Shown here: one piece after another, positions 53,896 to 62,792 of the stretch | How positions within the stretch are numbered: the stretch's first letter is position 1 | How the letters are laid out: each line of letters starts with the position of its first letter | NCBI RefSeq assembly: GCF_000743945.1 | Contig: NZ_CP009238.1 | Span: forward strand, 992,001-1,056,000 | Source: Basilea psittacipulmonis DSM 24701 | Lineage (GTDB): Bacteria > Pseudomonadota > Gammaproteobacteria > Burkholderiales > Burkholderiaceae_B | Direction of reading: 5' to 3' | DNA length: 64,000 nt | Notes under the pieces: model-generated | The model's input: the letters and a program-made list of their open reading frames with translations, nothing else | Told to the model about the DNA's origin: nothing | The model's database searches: none | Made by a program: the position numbers and the translations under genes

Positions 53896-54384
53896 TTAAT
53901 TAAATTCTTTAAAAACTTTTTGCAAAAACATACCCTCACGAACAAGCGTAGCACCGCGAACAAAGTCTTTTTCTTGATCAAGAGCGTTGGCCAATTGTTG
54001 AATCAATTGATGCCAGTCTTTGTTTAAATCGGACTTTAACGCTTGCATCGCTTGAGGGTTAGAACGAGCCATATCAATGGATTCACGCAGTTGCATCTGT
54101 TTCATCAGAAATTCAGGAGACATCGCTGTATTCGTTTCCGACTCAATCTCAACGCCATGAAGTTGACACAAATAACTGGCACGTTTAATCGGATCTTTCA
54201 AGGTTTGGTAAGCATCGTTAATTCGCGTAGCCCAAACCATAGCTGTTTTCTTTTCTGCAGCACTGGCCCAAGCAAAGCGATCAGGATGGACTTTGGCTGA
54301 GGCCGTTTTCCATCGCTGATCTAAATCTTCTAACGATAATTCAAACCGCTGCGGTATGCCTAAAAGTTCAAAGTAATTGTCCAT
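53896..54384 (-). CDS. hscB: HscB, J-domain co-chaperone
   Basis: HscB delivers IscU to HscA. The 162-residue protein has a J-domain (about residues 1-75) with the HPD motif in AKVHPDRFAWA and a C-terminal helical IscU-binding domain. The gene lies 3 bp after iscA and 13 bp before hscA. Confidence 0.95.
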   Translation of the reverse strand: MDNYFELLGIPQRFELSLEDLDQRWKTASAKVHPDRFAWASAAEKKTAMVWATRINDAYQTLKDPIKRASYLCQLHGVEIESETNTAMSPEFLMKQMQLRESIDMARSNPQAMQALKSDLNKDWHQLIQQLANALDQEKDFVRGATLVREGMFLQKVFKEFN

Positions 54385-54387
54385 AGG

Positions 54388-54717
54388 TTATACGCTAAAG
54401 GATTCACCACAGCCACAAGATGCTTTTTGATTAGGATTAGTAAATTTAAATCCCTCGTTTAAGCCTTCACGCACAAAATCCAGTTCCGTGCCAGCAATAT
54501 AAGGCAAACTCTTAGGATCCACAAATACTTTTACACCAAAGCTTTCAAAAACATTATCACTGCTTTCAGGATCATCCACGTATTCCAGTTTATAAGCCAT
54601 CCCTGAGCAACCTGTCGTGGTCACCCCAACTCGCAAGCCTAAACCTTTACCGCGACGTTCAAGATATTTTTTGATATGTTCTGCTGCACGTTGTGTGAGT
54701 GTCACTTCCATTGACAT
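54388..54717 (-). CDS. iscA: IscA, A-type Fe-S carrier
   Basis: IscA is an A-type carrier that passes clusters to target proteins. The 109-residue protein has the three conserved cysteines in [12 protein letters not shown] and, near the end, SCGCGESF. An AGAGGTG ribosome site precedes the ATG. Position between iscU and hscB is canonical. Confidence 0.96.
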   Translation of the reverse strand: MSMEVTLTQRAAEHIKKYLERRGKGLGLRVGVTTTGCSGMAYKLEYVDDPESSDNVFESFGVKVFVDPKSLPYIAGTELDFVREGLNEGFKFTNPNQKASCGCGESFSV

Positions 54718-54727
54718 GATTCACCTC

Positions 54728-55111
54728 TTACTTTTGATGTTTTTTGCGATAGTCTTCTACCGCTGCTTTAATCGCATCCTCTGCCAAAATAGAACAATGA
54801 ATTTTTACAGGTGGTAGTGCCAATTCCTCAGCAATATCGGTATTACGAATGTCTAAGGCTTGATCTAAGGTTTTACCTTTGACCCATTCTGTTACCAAAG
54901 AACTCGATGCAATCGCCGATCCACAACCATAGGTTTTAAATTTTGCATCTTCGATGACCCCCTCTTCATTTACTTTGATTTGGAGTTTCATCACGTCACC
55001 ACAGGCGGGTGCTCCCACCATACCTGTTCCTACATCTTGATCATCTTTATCAAATGCACCTACATTTCTAGGATTCTCATAATGATCCAAAACTTTATCA
55101 CTATATGCCAT
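54728..55111 (-). CDS. iscU: IscU, Fe-S cluster scaffold
   Basis: IscU is the scaffold on which [2Fe-2S] clusters are built. The 127-residue protein has ligand cysteines in GAPACGDVMKL, KTYGCGSAIASSS and VKIHCSILAEDAI, and the HscA-recognised LPPVK motif. Full length. Confidence 0.97.
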   Translation of the reverse strand: MAYSDKVLDHYENPRNVGAFDKDDQDVGTGMVGAPACGDVMKLQIKVNEEGVIEDAKFKTYGCGSAIASSSLVTEWVKGKTLDQALDIRNTDIAEELALPPVKIHCSILAEDAIKAAVEDYRKKHQK

Positions 55112-55126
55112 GTTATATCCTTTAAA

Positions 55127-56353
55127 TTAGTGAGCTGCCCATTGGACAGTGCTTAAATCAATACCCTCTTTGTACATATCCCACAAAGGCGACATGTCAC
55201 GTAATTTGGCAACATTTTCAATAATCAATTTTGCGGCAAAGTCCACGTTTTCTTCTGTGGTAAAGCGTCCCAATGTCATGCGAATAGAACTATGTGCCAA
55301 TTCATCATTACGTCCCAAGGCTCTCAATACATATGAGGGTTCCAAACTGGCTGATGTACAGGCCGAACCGCTAGATACCGCCAATTCTTTTATCGCCATC
55401 ATCAAAGACTCGCCCTCAACATAGTTAAAGCTAACGTTTAAGTTGTGAGCAATGCGGTGTTCCATATCACCATTGATATAAATTTCTTCAATATGACTGA
55501 GCTGATTCCACAAACGATCGCGTAGAAGACGAATACGTTTATTTTCTTCGGCCATCTCTAATCTAGCCAATTCATAAGCTGCCCCCATACCCACGATTTG
55601 GTGAGTAGGCAACGTGCCCGAACGCAAGCCTCTTTCATGGCCACCACCATGCATTTGAGACAAAATTCTGACTCTTGGTTTACGGCGAACATACAAGGCA
55701 CCAATGCCTTTGGGTCCGTAGCATTTATGTGCCGAAAAGCTCATTAAATCGACAGGTAATTGGGCCAAATTAATCGCTACTTTTCCTGTTGCTTGAGCAG
55801 CATCAACGTGAAAAACAACGCCTTTTTCACGACAGATATTGCCAATTGTTTCAATGTCTTGAATAACACCAATTTCGTTATTTACCAACATCACGGATAC
55901 GACGGTCGTATCCGGTCTAATGCTGTCTTTTAGATAATCGATGTCGATCAAACCATTTTCTTGTACATCAAGATAAGTGACTTCAAAACCAATTCTTTCT
56001 AACTCACGACAGGTATCTAACACAGCCTTATGCTCTGTTTTTACCGTGATAATATGTTTACCTTTCGGTTCATTAAAAAGTGCGGCACCTTTGATCGCTA
56101 AGTTATCCGATTCCGTTGCACCTGAAGTCCAAATAATCTCTCTCGGATCGGCTCCAACCAAATCTGCCACTTGTTTTCTAGCCTGTTCAACCGCTTCTTC
56201 AGCCTCCCAACCCCAAGCGTGACTACGTGAGGCAGGATTACCAAAATGCTCAAATAACCAAGGAACCATCTTATCTACCACTCTCGGATCAACAGGCGTT
56301 GTGGCCGAATAATCAAGATAAATAGGTAGATTGGGATTAAGTTGATAAGTCAT
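55127..56353 (-). CDS. iscS: IscS, cysteine desulfurase
   Basis: IscS mobilises sulfur from cysteine for Fe-S clusters and for tRNA thiolation, including the MnmA pathway encoded at 31 kb. The 408-residue PLP enzyme has the cofactor lysine in [15 protein letters not shown] and the mobile catalytic Cys in [16 protein letters not shown]. It ends with the IscU-binding C-terminus SLVQWAAH-like (here [10 protein letters not shown]). Confidence 0.97.
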   Translation of the reverse strand: MTYQLNPNLPIYLDYSATTPVDPRVVDKMVPWLFEHFGNPASRSHAWGWEAEEAVEQARKQVADLVGADPREIIWTSGATESDNLAIKGAALFNEPKGKHIITVKTEHKAVLDTCRELERIGFEVTYLDVQENGLIDIDYLKDSIRPDTTVVSVMLVNNEIGVIQDIETIGNICREKGVVFHVDAAQATGKVAINLAQLPVDLMSFSAHKCYGPKGIGALYVRRKPRVRILSQMHGGGHERGLRSGTLPTHQIVGMGAAYELARLEMAEENKRIRLLRDRLWNQLSHIEEIYINGDMEHRIAHNLNVSFNYVEGESLMMAIKELAVSSGSACTSASLEPSYVLRALGRNDELAHSSIRMTLGRFTTEENVDFAAKLIIENVAKLRDMSPLWDMYKEGIDLSTVQWAAH

Positions 56354-56362
56354 GAATGCTCC

Positions 56363-56851
56363 TTAGATACCAGTTGTATTTTGAATAAATTTGGCTGGAT
56401 GAATAATGGCTTGTTGCTGATTCATTGTCATACGATTTTCATCTACCAAACTTTGTAAACTTACAGAATCTAAAAACTGTAGCATCGTGCGATTGAGTCT
56501 TGACCAAAGATTATGGGTCATGCAACGACCATCTTCCATACCGTTGCGACCCGTTGTACAGGGCTCATTATTCCCACAGGAAGTCGCATCAATCGGTTCG
56601 TCCACAGCTAAAATAATTTCTGCAATACTTATACTATTTGCGGAACGGGCTAATACATACCCACCTCCCGGACCGCGAAAGCTATCGACCAGTTTGACCT
56701 TTTTTAGCTTTCCAAATAATTGCTCCAGATAAGAAAGTGAAATGTTCTGACGTTCAGCGATAGAACTTAATCGAACAGGCCCTTTATTCTGTCTCAGAGC
56801 AATGTCGATCATTGCTGTTACAGCAAATCTGCCTTTTGTTGTTAGACGCAT
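56363..56851 (-). CDS. iscR: IscR, Fe-S-sensing Rrf2-type repressor
   Basis: IscR represses the isc operon when it holds a [2Fe-2S] cluster. The 162-residue protein has the N-terminal winged helix (MRLTTKGRFAVTAMIDIAL) and the three cluster cysteines in DATSCGNNEPCTTGRNGMEDGRC, followed by MTHNLW. The ATG at 56851 has a GAGG ribosome site; a GTG one codon earlier is less likely. First gene of the operon. Confidence 0.96.
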   Translation of the reverse strand: MRLTTKGRFAVTAMIDIALRQNKGPVRLSSIAERQNISLSYLEQLFGKLKKVKLVDSFRGPGGGYVLARSANSISIAEIILAVDEPIDATSCGNNEPCTTGRNGMEDGRCMTHNLWSRLNRTMLQFLDSVSLQSLVDENRMTMNQQQAIIHPAKFIQNTTGI

Positions 56852-56893
56852 CACTATCCTCTTAATATGTATTGGGTCATTAAAACAGACGAT

Positions 56894-56932
56894 AGTATAA
56901 CATAATTCCCGAGTAAATTACTAAGGAATTAT
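56894..56932 (-). promoter_or_regulatory. isc operon promoter with candidate type 1 IscR site
   Basis: On the minus strand the sequence ATAATTCC...GGAATTAT (56932-56902) is an imperfect palindrome and contains AATTTACTCGGGAAT, very like the IscR type 1 sites at the E. coli isc promoter. A -10 element TATACT (56899-56894) follows immediately, so bound IscR would cover the -35 region. Autoregulation of the operon is therefore likely. Confidence 0.72.
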
Positions 56933-57127
56933 CGAGACATGAGAAAATAATGATAAAAAGATGAGTTTCTGAGGTACAAGAGGGTCAAAAGTGGTAATTT
57001 AAGCCAATCTCGGTTTAATTAAAACTAAAAATATATGATTCTTATCGTTAACCAAACCAGACAAAATTTCTATTATACAATGAATTAAGTGAGTTTTTTC
57101 TTATTTAAGACATTCGGGAACAAGTCT

Positions 57128-57320
57128 GTCAACTTGAGCGTGGGTTAACTTAGAGCGACATGGCGTGGTTGTGTTGCGGACACCTGACTTAAGTGCGTTA
57201 ACTCAGTACGGCGTGATGTCGCATGTTGTGGATACATGACCTAGATGTGGGTTAACTTAGTACGGCGTGGCTGTGTTATGGACACCAGCCTGAATGCGAG
57301 TTAACTTAGAACCGCACAAC
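57128..57320. repeat. Degenerate tandem repeat of about 52 bp
   Basis: Four units keyed on GTTAACTTAG or GTTAACTCAG at 57144, 57197, 57251 and 57300, each followed by xxACGGCGTGxxTGTGTTxTGGACACC with drift. Unit lengths about 49-54 bp. Confidence 0.7.
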
Positions 57321-57349
57321 GTATCTATATCATTAAAAAAACTTAAACT

Positions 57350-57835
57350 TTAATCCACTTGGAACTGGGCCGAACGTTTAGAAACATTCTCAAACACGCC
57401 AGCACACGCGTCTTCTAGGTAATCCATCATCTTCACAAATCCCTCCAATGGACCATAGAACGGATCTGAGACGGTCGCCTCTTCATGATCGTTTGCAAAA
57501 CGCATCAACAACATGATTTTATGATGTAATGAACGTGGACAAATCTGTTGCATATAGGTGATATTGTCCCAATCCATAGCAAGAATTAAGTCATACTTTT
57601 TAAAATCTTCTGGTGTAATCATTCTTGCTCTGTGCCCAGAAATATCAATATTACGTTTCTTGGCCACTAACTGAGCTCGACCATCAGGCGGTTCGCCCAC
57701 ATGATAATCACTTGTCGCCGCTGACCCTACTTCAATCTCAGACTCCAACCCATGTTCAGCGACCATTTTTCTCAAAATGCCCTCAGCACTGGGAGAACGA
57801 CAAATATTGCCCATACAAACAAAAAGTACTTTCAT
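57350..57835 (-). CDS. Low-molecular-weight protein-tyrosine phosphatase
   Basis: LMW-PTP family; in bacteria members act on protein tyrosine kinases of capsule export or have unknown targets. The 161-residue protein has the catalytic loop CMGNICRSP (Cys7 and Arg13, the CX5R motif) at its N-terminus and the general acid Asp in SDPFYG near residue 123. No bacterial tyrosine kinase or capsule gene is in the window, so its substrate is unknown. It follows trmD with an 89-bp gap and probably has its own promoter. Confidence 0.92.
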   Translation of the reverse strand: MKVLFVCMGNICRSPSAEGILRKMVAEHGLESEIEVGSAATSDYHVGEPPDGRAQLVAKKRNIDISGHRARMITPEDFKKYDLILAMDWDNITYMQQICPRSLHHKIMLLMRFANDHEEATVSDPFYGPLEGFVKMMDYLEDACAGVFENVSKRSAQFQVD

Positions 57836-57924
57836 TTTTCCAAACGTAATTAAAAATAATTTCTGACGAACCTAAACTAGCATTCTACACTAAAATACCG
57901 TTTTTTTATAGACCTAAAAATATT

Positions 57925-58677
57925 TCAAAAATCTGATGAATGTAAGGTTTTTAAAAAAGCCAAATCTTTATCACTTAATCGATGAGCTGCTTGTTCTAAT
58001 AATTCTGGACGACGTTCAAAAGTAAGTTTTAAACTCTCTTGACGACGCCATTGTTCAATCAAAGCATGATTACCTGACATCAACACTTGAGGCACCGTCA
58101 TACCCTCAAAATCCACGGGTCTTGTATAATGAGGACTGTCTAACAAACCTGACAATTCTTCTTGAAAAGAGTCTTGTTTATATGAGGCTTCTGAGTTCAT
58201 CGCTTGTGGAATTAAACGCACACTCGCATCCATGAACGCCATGCATGCCAGTTCACCTCCACTTAACACAAAATCTCCCAGACTATATTCTTCATCCACA
58301 CATAAATCAATAAATCGTTGATCAATCCCCTCATAACGGCCACAAACAAAAATCGCCCCAGATTCCTCTAACAATCGTTGAGCATCCGCCTGAACAAAAG
58401 GTTTTCCACAAGGGCTTAATAAAATCGTTCTTCTTTGGCTAGGGATTTGAGTTTGAATATCTTTCCACGCATCATGCAAAGGCTTTGCCAACATCACCAT
58501 TCCAGGCCCACCTCCATAAGGACGGTCATCAACCGTGTGGTGAACATCTTGCGTATAATCGCGAGGATTCCAACACCTTAACGTCCATAGACCTTGTTGC
58601 CAAGCCCTGCTCGTAATACCGTACTGAGTAAGGGCTTGAAACATTTCTGGAAACAAAGTAATGACATCAAAACGCAT
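57925..58677 (-). CDS. trmD: TrmD, tRNA (guanine-37-N1) methyltransferase
   Basis: TrmD methylates G37 next to the anticodon to prevent frameshifting. The 250-residue protein has the SPOUT knot motifs [19 protein letters not shown] and [13 protein letters not shown], and the N-terminal [11 protein letters not shown]. The start overlaps the rimM stop by one base. rplS, which often follows trmD, is not here. Confidence 0.97.
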   Translation of the reverse strand: MRFDVITLFPEMFQALTQYGITSRAWQQGLWTLRCWNPRDYTQDVHHTVDDRPYGGGPGMVMLAKPLHDAWKDIQTQIPSQRRTILLSPCGKPFVQADAQRLLEESGAIFVCGRYEGIDQRFIDLCVDEEYSLGDFVLSGGELACMAFMDASVRLIPQAMNSEASYKQDSFQEELSGLLDSPHYTRPVDFEGMTVPQVLMSGNHALIEQWRRQESLKLTFERRPELLEQAAHRLSDKDLAFLKTLHSSDF

Positions 58678-59321
58678 TAATTTTCTGGAGGTATATCAGT
58701 AATAATGACCGCTGTCTGCAAGTCAACATAAGGGACGCGTTGTCTGACAAAAGGAATAAGCTGATCAACATACTGCCCTTTCGGTGTACGTTTAAAATCC
58801 TTTTGGCCATCAGCCAACTCCACCTCTGGACAAACATGCAAAATCGCATGAACGCCGTTTTCAGAAACAGTTCTGACCTTGCCCATATAGGTCAATGCCT
58901 CGGCTATCGGGTCAATTTCCTCAAACTCTTGAGACTCAGGGCCTGCAAACAAGCGTTCATCCTGTTCTTCATTTGCATAAAAGACATCACAGCCAATAAG
59001 ATCAACCCAATAAAAGGTTTCATCATCTGTTTCAGGAAAATCATCTCGTGCCACTTGGACGGTATAACCGCGTAAAGCCTGAGCCGCGTCACGATCATTA
59101 ATTCCCTCAAACTGACAAATAATCTCATCGCCATGCAACTTAATCTGCTGAATGGTGAGTTTTTTGGTTTCTGAATTTCTTTGGTTCAAAAGAGAAAGAT
59201 AGCACTCTTTCTGAGAAAAAAGAATGCTATCTTGGGGATGACAATATACCTTTAGTTTCACCATGCCTTTAATACCAAAGGCACCTGAAACATAACCTAA
59301 TTCGATAAGGTTACTGTCCAT
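58677..59321 (-). CDS. rimM: RimM, 16S rRNA processing factor
   Basis: RimM assists 30S head maturation and binds S19. The 214-residue protein has the N-terminal motif [17 protein letters not shown] and the PRC-barrel part with [12 protein letters not shown]. An acidic insert (about residues 118-140, rich in Glu) makes it somewhat longer than E. coli RimM (182). Nine bases separate it from rpsP. Confidence 0.94.
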   Translation of the reverse strand: MDSNLIELGYVSGAFGIKGMVKLKVYCHPQDSILFSQKECYLSLLNQRNSETKKLTIQQIKLHGDEIICQFEGINDRDAAQALRGYTVQVARDDFPETDDETFYWVDLIGCDVFYANEEQDERLFAGPESQEFEEIDPIAEALTYMGKVRTVSENGVHAILHVCPEVELADGQKDFKRTPKGQYVDQLIPFVRQRVPYVDLQTAVIITDIPPEN

Positions 59322-59330
59322 AGCATGAGA

Positions 59331-59582
59331 TTAGGCAACGTTAGCTGCGTATTCTTTTACAAGACGTTGTACAGTTAATGATACCTGTGCACCGTTATTT
59401 GTCCAGTGATTCAAACGTTCCAAATTAATACGAAGATTTTCAACACCCTCTTTACCTACTGGGTTGTAAAAACCTAAACGTTCAATAAAACGACCATCAC
59501 GACGATTACGAGAATCAGTAGCTACGATGCTGTAAAATGGGCGCTTTTTAGAGCCACCACGAGATAAACGAACAACTACCAT
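59331..59582 (-). CDS. rpsP: 30S ribosomal protein S16
   Basis: S16 is a 30S assembly protein. The 83-residue protein matches the family along its whole length ([34 protein letters not shown]). First gene of rpsP-rimM-trmD. Confidence 0.98.
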   Translation of the reverse strand: MVVVRLSRGGSKKRPFYSIVATDSRNRRDGRFIERLGFYNPVGKEGVENLRINLERLNHWTNNGAQVSLTVQRLVKEYAANVA

Positions 59583-59657
59583 AAAATCGGTATTCCTTAT
59601 TTTTAAAAGATTAAATTAAAAAATGGGCTAAAACCTAAAGATTATACCTAGTTAGCG

Positions 59658-60494
59658 TTAAATTGTAAAGGTCTTATATATTTTTTCTTGACTTAATTGT
59701 AATCTTAATGGTCGTTTTGCAAAATCAGCGTGTTGTTTTTGCAACCATTCTTGAGTAGAAATCGGCACTATTTCATTCGCTAAAAACAAGCCTTTTTCTT
59801 TCTCTTGCTGCCAAACCTCTAAAGCATATTGGTACAACGATTTTGCTTCTTTAGGAACCAGATGATAAATACCCGCATTGTCAGGAGCAAGCTGATTTAA
59901 CAACTGGGCAAGCTGTGTTGAGACCCATTGCGTATCCGTAAAATGGCCCCATTGGTCGTCCACCACCTCTACTCGCTTTTGCTTGCTTAATTGTTGTTTC
60001 AAACGAGCCGCAAAATGTTGCGAGGAATCAACACTATATAAACGACTTAAACGAAATATCCAAGTCTGTTGAGGTAATGCCTGCCTTAATAAACGCTCAC
60101 TTTCAGCTTTAGTGATACCGTAGTAATTGATGGGCGATGGCGTATCCTCTTCCACATAAGGACGATAAAAGTTTCCTGCAAAAACAAAGTCAGTGGAAAA
60201 ATGGATAAAAGCGGTGGGTAATTGGGCGGCACGGATTTTTTCAGCGATCAAAAAAGGAATGTGAGCATTCACTTGATACGCTGTTTCTTGTTGCTTTTCG
60301 GCCTGATCCACCTGCGTAAAGCCTACGGCATTGATTAAAATATCAGGCTGATAATCCTCAATCTTCTTAAAATCAAAGGACGTTTGAAAACAAAAGTCTT
60401 CTCTTGACCATGCTTGTACATCGTGTTCTTGAGCCAATCTCAAAAACAAAGAACGGCCGAGTTGACCGTTCTTTCCTAGTATTAAAATTCGCAT
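59658..60494 (-). CDS. RmlD-like dTDP-4-dehydrorhamnose reductase
   Basis: SDR-type NAD(P)H reductase, best matched to RmlD, which makes dTDP-L-rhamnose. The 278-residue protein has the nucleotide motif GKNGQLGRSL (residues 7-16), STDFVFAG and the catalytic YYGITKAE (YxxxK). rmlA, rmlB and rmlC are absent from the window, so the pathway cannot be confirmed. Its ATG overlaps the prc stop by one base, so it is expressed with prc. Confidence 0.85.
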   Translation of the reverse strand: MRILILGKNGQLGRSLFLRLAQEHDVQAWSREDFCFQTSFDFKKIEDYQPDILINAVGFTQVDQAEKQQETAYQVNAHIPFLIAEKIRAAQLPTAFIHFSTDFVFAGNFYRPYVEEDTPSPINYYGITKAESERLLRQALPQQTWIFRLSRLYSVDSSQHFAARLKQQLSKQKRVEVVDDQWGHFTDTQWVSTQLAQLLNQLAPDNAGIYHLVPKEAKSLYQYALEVWQQEKEKGLFLANEIVPISTQEWLQKQHADFAKRPLRLQLSQEKIYKTFTI

Positions 60495-62656
60495 TATGGT
60501 TTTTTCTTAGACAAAGCAATTTGATCGACTAAGATATAAGCGGCTTCACGTGCAGCAGAGTCAATATTCTCACGCATTTTTTTCTCATCCGCCACTTCAT
60601 CTTTGATATTGCCCTCACCATAAGACAAGCCGTCATCCAGTTTAAAACTATCAACTTCAGACTCGCCTAGCGCTTTACGTCTTTGTTCAAAACCCTCACG
60701 CACTTTTTCTTGTTCCTCACGTTCAGATAAACGCACTTTGTAATTCAAGGACAATACTTTCTTATCACGAACTTTCTTCACGTACTCAATTCTATCCACC
60801 ATCAAATTCCATGATTTAGATTCTTTTGTACGTTCCTTATGAAGCTGTGTCAGTTTAGATAAATACTGTCTGACATCGCCAACAGGACGATAATCCGCAG
60901 GTTCAATCTCTGTCCATGGCATAGCGTTTTCATAGCTCGACTCGCCTAACTCACTTGTATCCACACTGCTTGGGAAAGCGATATCAGGAATGATGCCTTT
61001 AAGCTGATTCGACGCACCACTGACCATAAAGAATTTTTGTTGCGTCCATTTTAAAGCTCCAATCGAACTTTTTTGACGATCTCTTGCAGACAAGAAATTA
61101 TCAAGCGATTGGTACACTTGAACCGTACCTTTGCCCCATGTAGAATCGCCCACAACCAAGGCTCTACCATAATCTTGCATCGCACCTGCAAAAATTTCAG
61201 ACGCTGAAGCAGAGAATTTATTGACCAAAACAATAATGGGCTTATCCCAGAATGTTGGTGTGCGAGGCGAACGCACATAATCGATATGACCATTAGCGTT
61301 TTGGATTTGGACCACAATGGAATCAGGTTCTAAAAACAAACCACTTAATGCAGCAGCTTGTGGCAATGAACCGCCTCCGTCATTACGTAAATCCAATACC
61401 AAGCCCGCAACATTCTCTTTTTGAAGTGATTCAATAGCTTTTTTCACGTCGGTACTGACGTTTTTAGTCGCCCCGCTTTTATCAGATGAAGAACGAAATT
61501 CCTCATAAAAGCTAGGAATCGTGATAATACCAATATTAATCACTTCTTTACCGCGTGTCACAGGCAAAACCTTAGAACGCACGGCCTGTTCTTCCATCAA
61601 TACTTTTTCTCTGACGATACGCACAACCTTATGCTTGGCATCTGCCCCTTGATCAGAAGACATCAACTCCAAACGAATAACCGTGCCTCGTTTACCACGT
61701 ACCTTTTTGACGATATCGTTTAAACGCATATCGATAACATCCTCAAAAGGCCCTGTATCACCTTGGGCGATCGCTACAATCTTGTCACCTGGGTTAATCA
61801 TGCCAGATTTTGCTGCTGGACCACCTGGCACTAATTCACGAATTTGGGCATATTCATCCGTTTTCTGTAATACCGCACCAATCCCCTCAACCGATAAGGA
61901 CATAGACACCGCAAAGTCTTGTGCAGAAGACGGGCTATAGTACTCACTATGAGCATCTACTGCTTTAGTGTAAGCATTGATAATTAACTCGCCCACATCC
62001 TCGCTATTCATGCGTAGCACTTGGTTTTTCGAGTTATTGTAACGACGTTTTAAAATCGTTTTGATTTTTTCATCAGAATTATTAGCAAGCTTCAAACGCA
62101 AATAATCGTTCTTCACTCGCTTTCTCCAAATATCTTTTATATCGCTTTCATTCTTAGCCCAAGGCGATTTTTTTCGATCGATTTCAACACTTTCTTTCTT
62201 AGTGAAATCAAACCCTTTGTCCAGTAAAGAAATCGCGTATTCATATCGCTCCTGAACACGATGACGATAATGAATAAAAAAGTCAAAACAGTCATCAAAC
62301 GAAGAACGTGCAATGTAACTCGCCATTTTATTTTTCATATAGGCGTAGTCATCAATATCTTTCTGAGTAAAAAAGACTCTTTGGGGATCCAAACTTTTTA
62401 AGAAAGTCTTGTAAATTAATGCAGATGTCTCGAGATTAAGCGGTTTCGGGTCATAGGCTAATTTACTTAAAATCGCTGCGGTGATGTAACTGGCCTCTTC
62501 TTGGGCAAGCTGAGGTATAAATGTGTCATCCGCAGGAATCGTATTGGATGAGCTAACATTCGATACAGGCTCAGTGACAGAGATTTCAGTCGCAAAGCTA
62601 GCTGTACTAACCGCAGTTAGCAATCCTAGCGTCAATAGTAATTTTTGCACTTTCAT
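60494..62656 (-). CDS. prc: Prc (Tsp), periplasmic C-terminal processing protease
   Basis: Prc is a periplasmic serine protease that degrades or trims proteins from their C-termini, including MepS, thus affecting peptidoglycan growth. The 720-residue precursor has a signal peptide (about residues 1-22), an N-terminal helical domain, a PDZ domain (about 255-335, with SVEGIGAVLQ and GDKIVAIAQG), and a catalytic part with the Ser in SASASEIFAGAMQDYG and the Lys in GDSTWGKGTVQ, then a C-terminal DUF3340-like domain. Length is near E. coli Prc (682). Confidence 0.95.
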   Translation of the reverse strand: MKVQKLLLTLGLLTAVSTASFATEISVTEPVSNVSSSNTIPADDTFIPQLAQEEASYITAAILSKLAYDPKPLNLETSALIYKTFLKSLDPQRVFFTQKDIDDYAYMKNKMASYIARSSFDDCFDFFIHYRHRVQERYEYAISLLDKGFDFTKKESVEIDRKKSPWAKNESDIKDIWRKRVKNDYLRLKLANNSDEKIKTILKRRYNNSKNQVLRMNSEDVGELIINAYTKAVDAHSEYYSPSSAQDFAVSMSLSVEGIGAVLQKTDEYAQIRELVPGGPAAKSGMINPGDKIVAIAQGDTGPFEDVIDMRLNDIVKKVRGKRGTVIRLELMSSDQGADAKHKVVRIVREKVLMEEQAVRSKVLPVTRGKEVINIGIITIPSFYEEFRSSSDKSGATKNVSTDVKKAIESLQKENVAGLVLDLRNDGGGSLPQAAALSGLFLEPDSIVVQIQNANGHIDYVRSPRTPTFWDKPIIVLVNKFSASASEIFAGAMQDYGRALVVGDSTWGKGTVQVYQSLDNFLSARDRQKSSIGALKWTQQKFFMVSGASNQLKGIIPDIAFPSSVDTSELGESSYENAMPWTEIEPADYRPVGDVRQYLSKLTQLHKERTKESKSWNLMVDRIEYVKKVRDKKVLSLNYKVRLSEREEQEKVREGFEQRRKALGESEVDSFKLDDGLSYGEGNIKDEVADEKKMRENIDSAAREAAYILVDQIALSKKKP

Positions 62657-62792
62657 AAAAATTCATTTATTTTTTACTAATAAAACGTTACTATACAAGA
62701 AAACAAGGAGAATTTCTTAATTTTGCAATTTTTTTAGCAAACAAAGTGAATATCCATGTTTTCATCATGCTTTTATTCAGGGGGATTATCTT

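Larger units (their letters stand above)
56855..57349. other. Spacer between iscR and the phosphatase gene
   Basis: A 495-bp spacer: isc promoter and IscR site (56894-56932), AT-rich sequence, then a four-copy repeat of about 52 bp (57128-57320). No gene or structured RNA recognised. Confidence 0.6.

Noticed and set aside
56075..56100. Pasteurellaceae uptake signal (AAGTGCGG)
   Set aside because: Single near-match inside iscS ending in C rather than T; gene content is betaproteobacterial.
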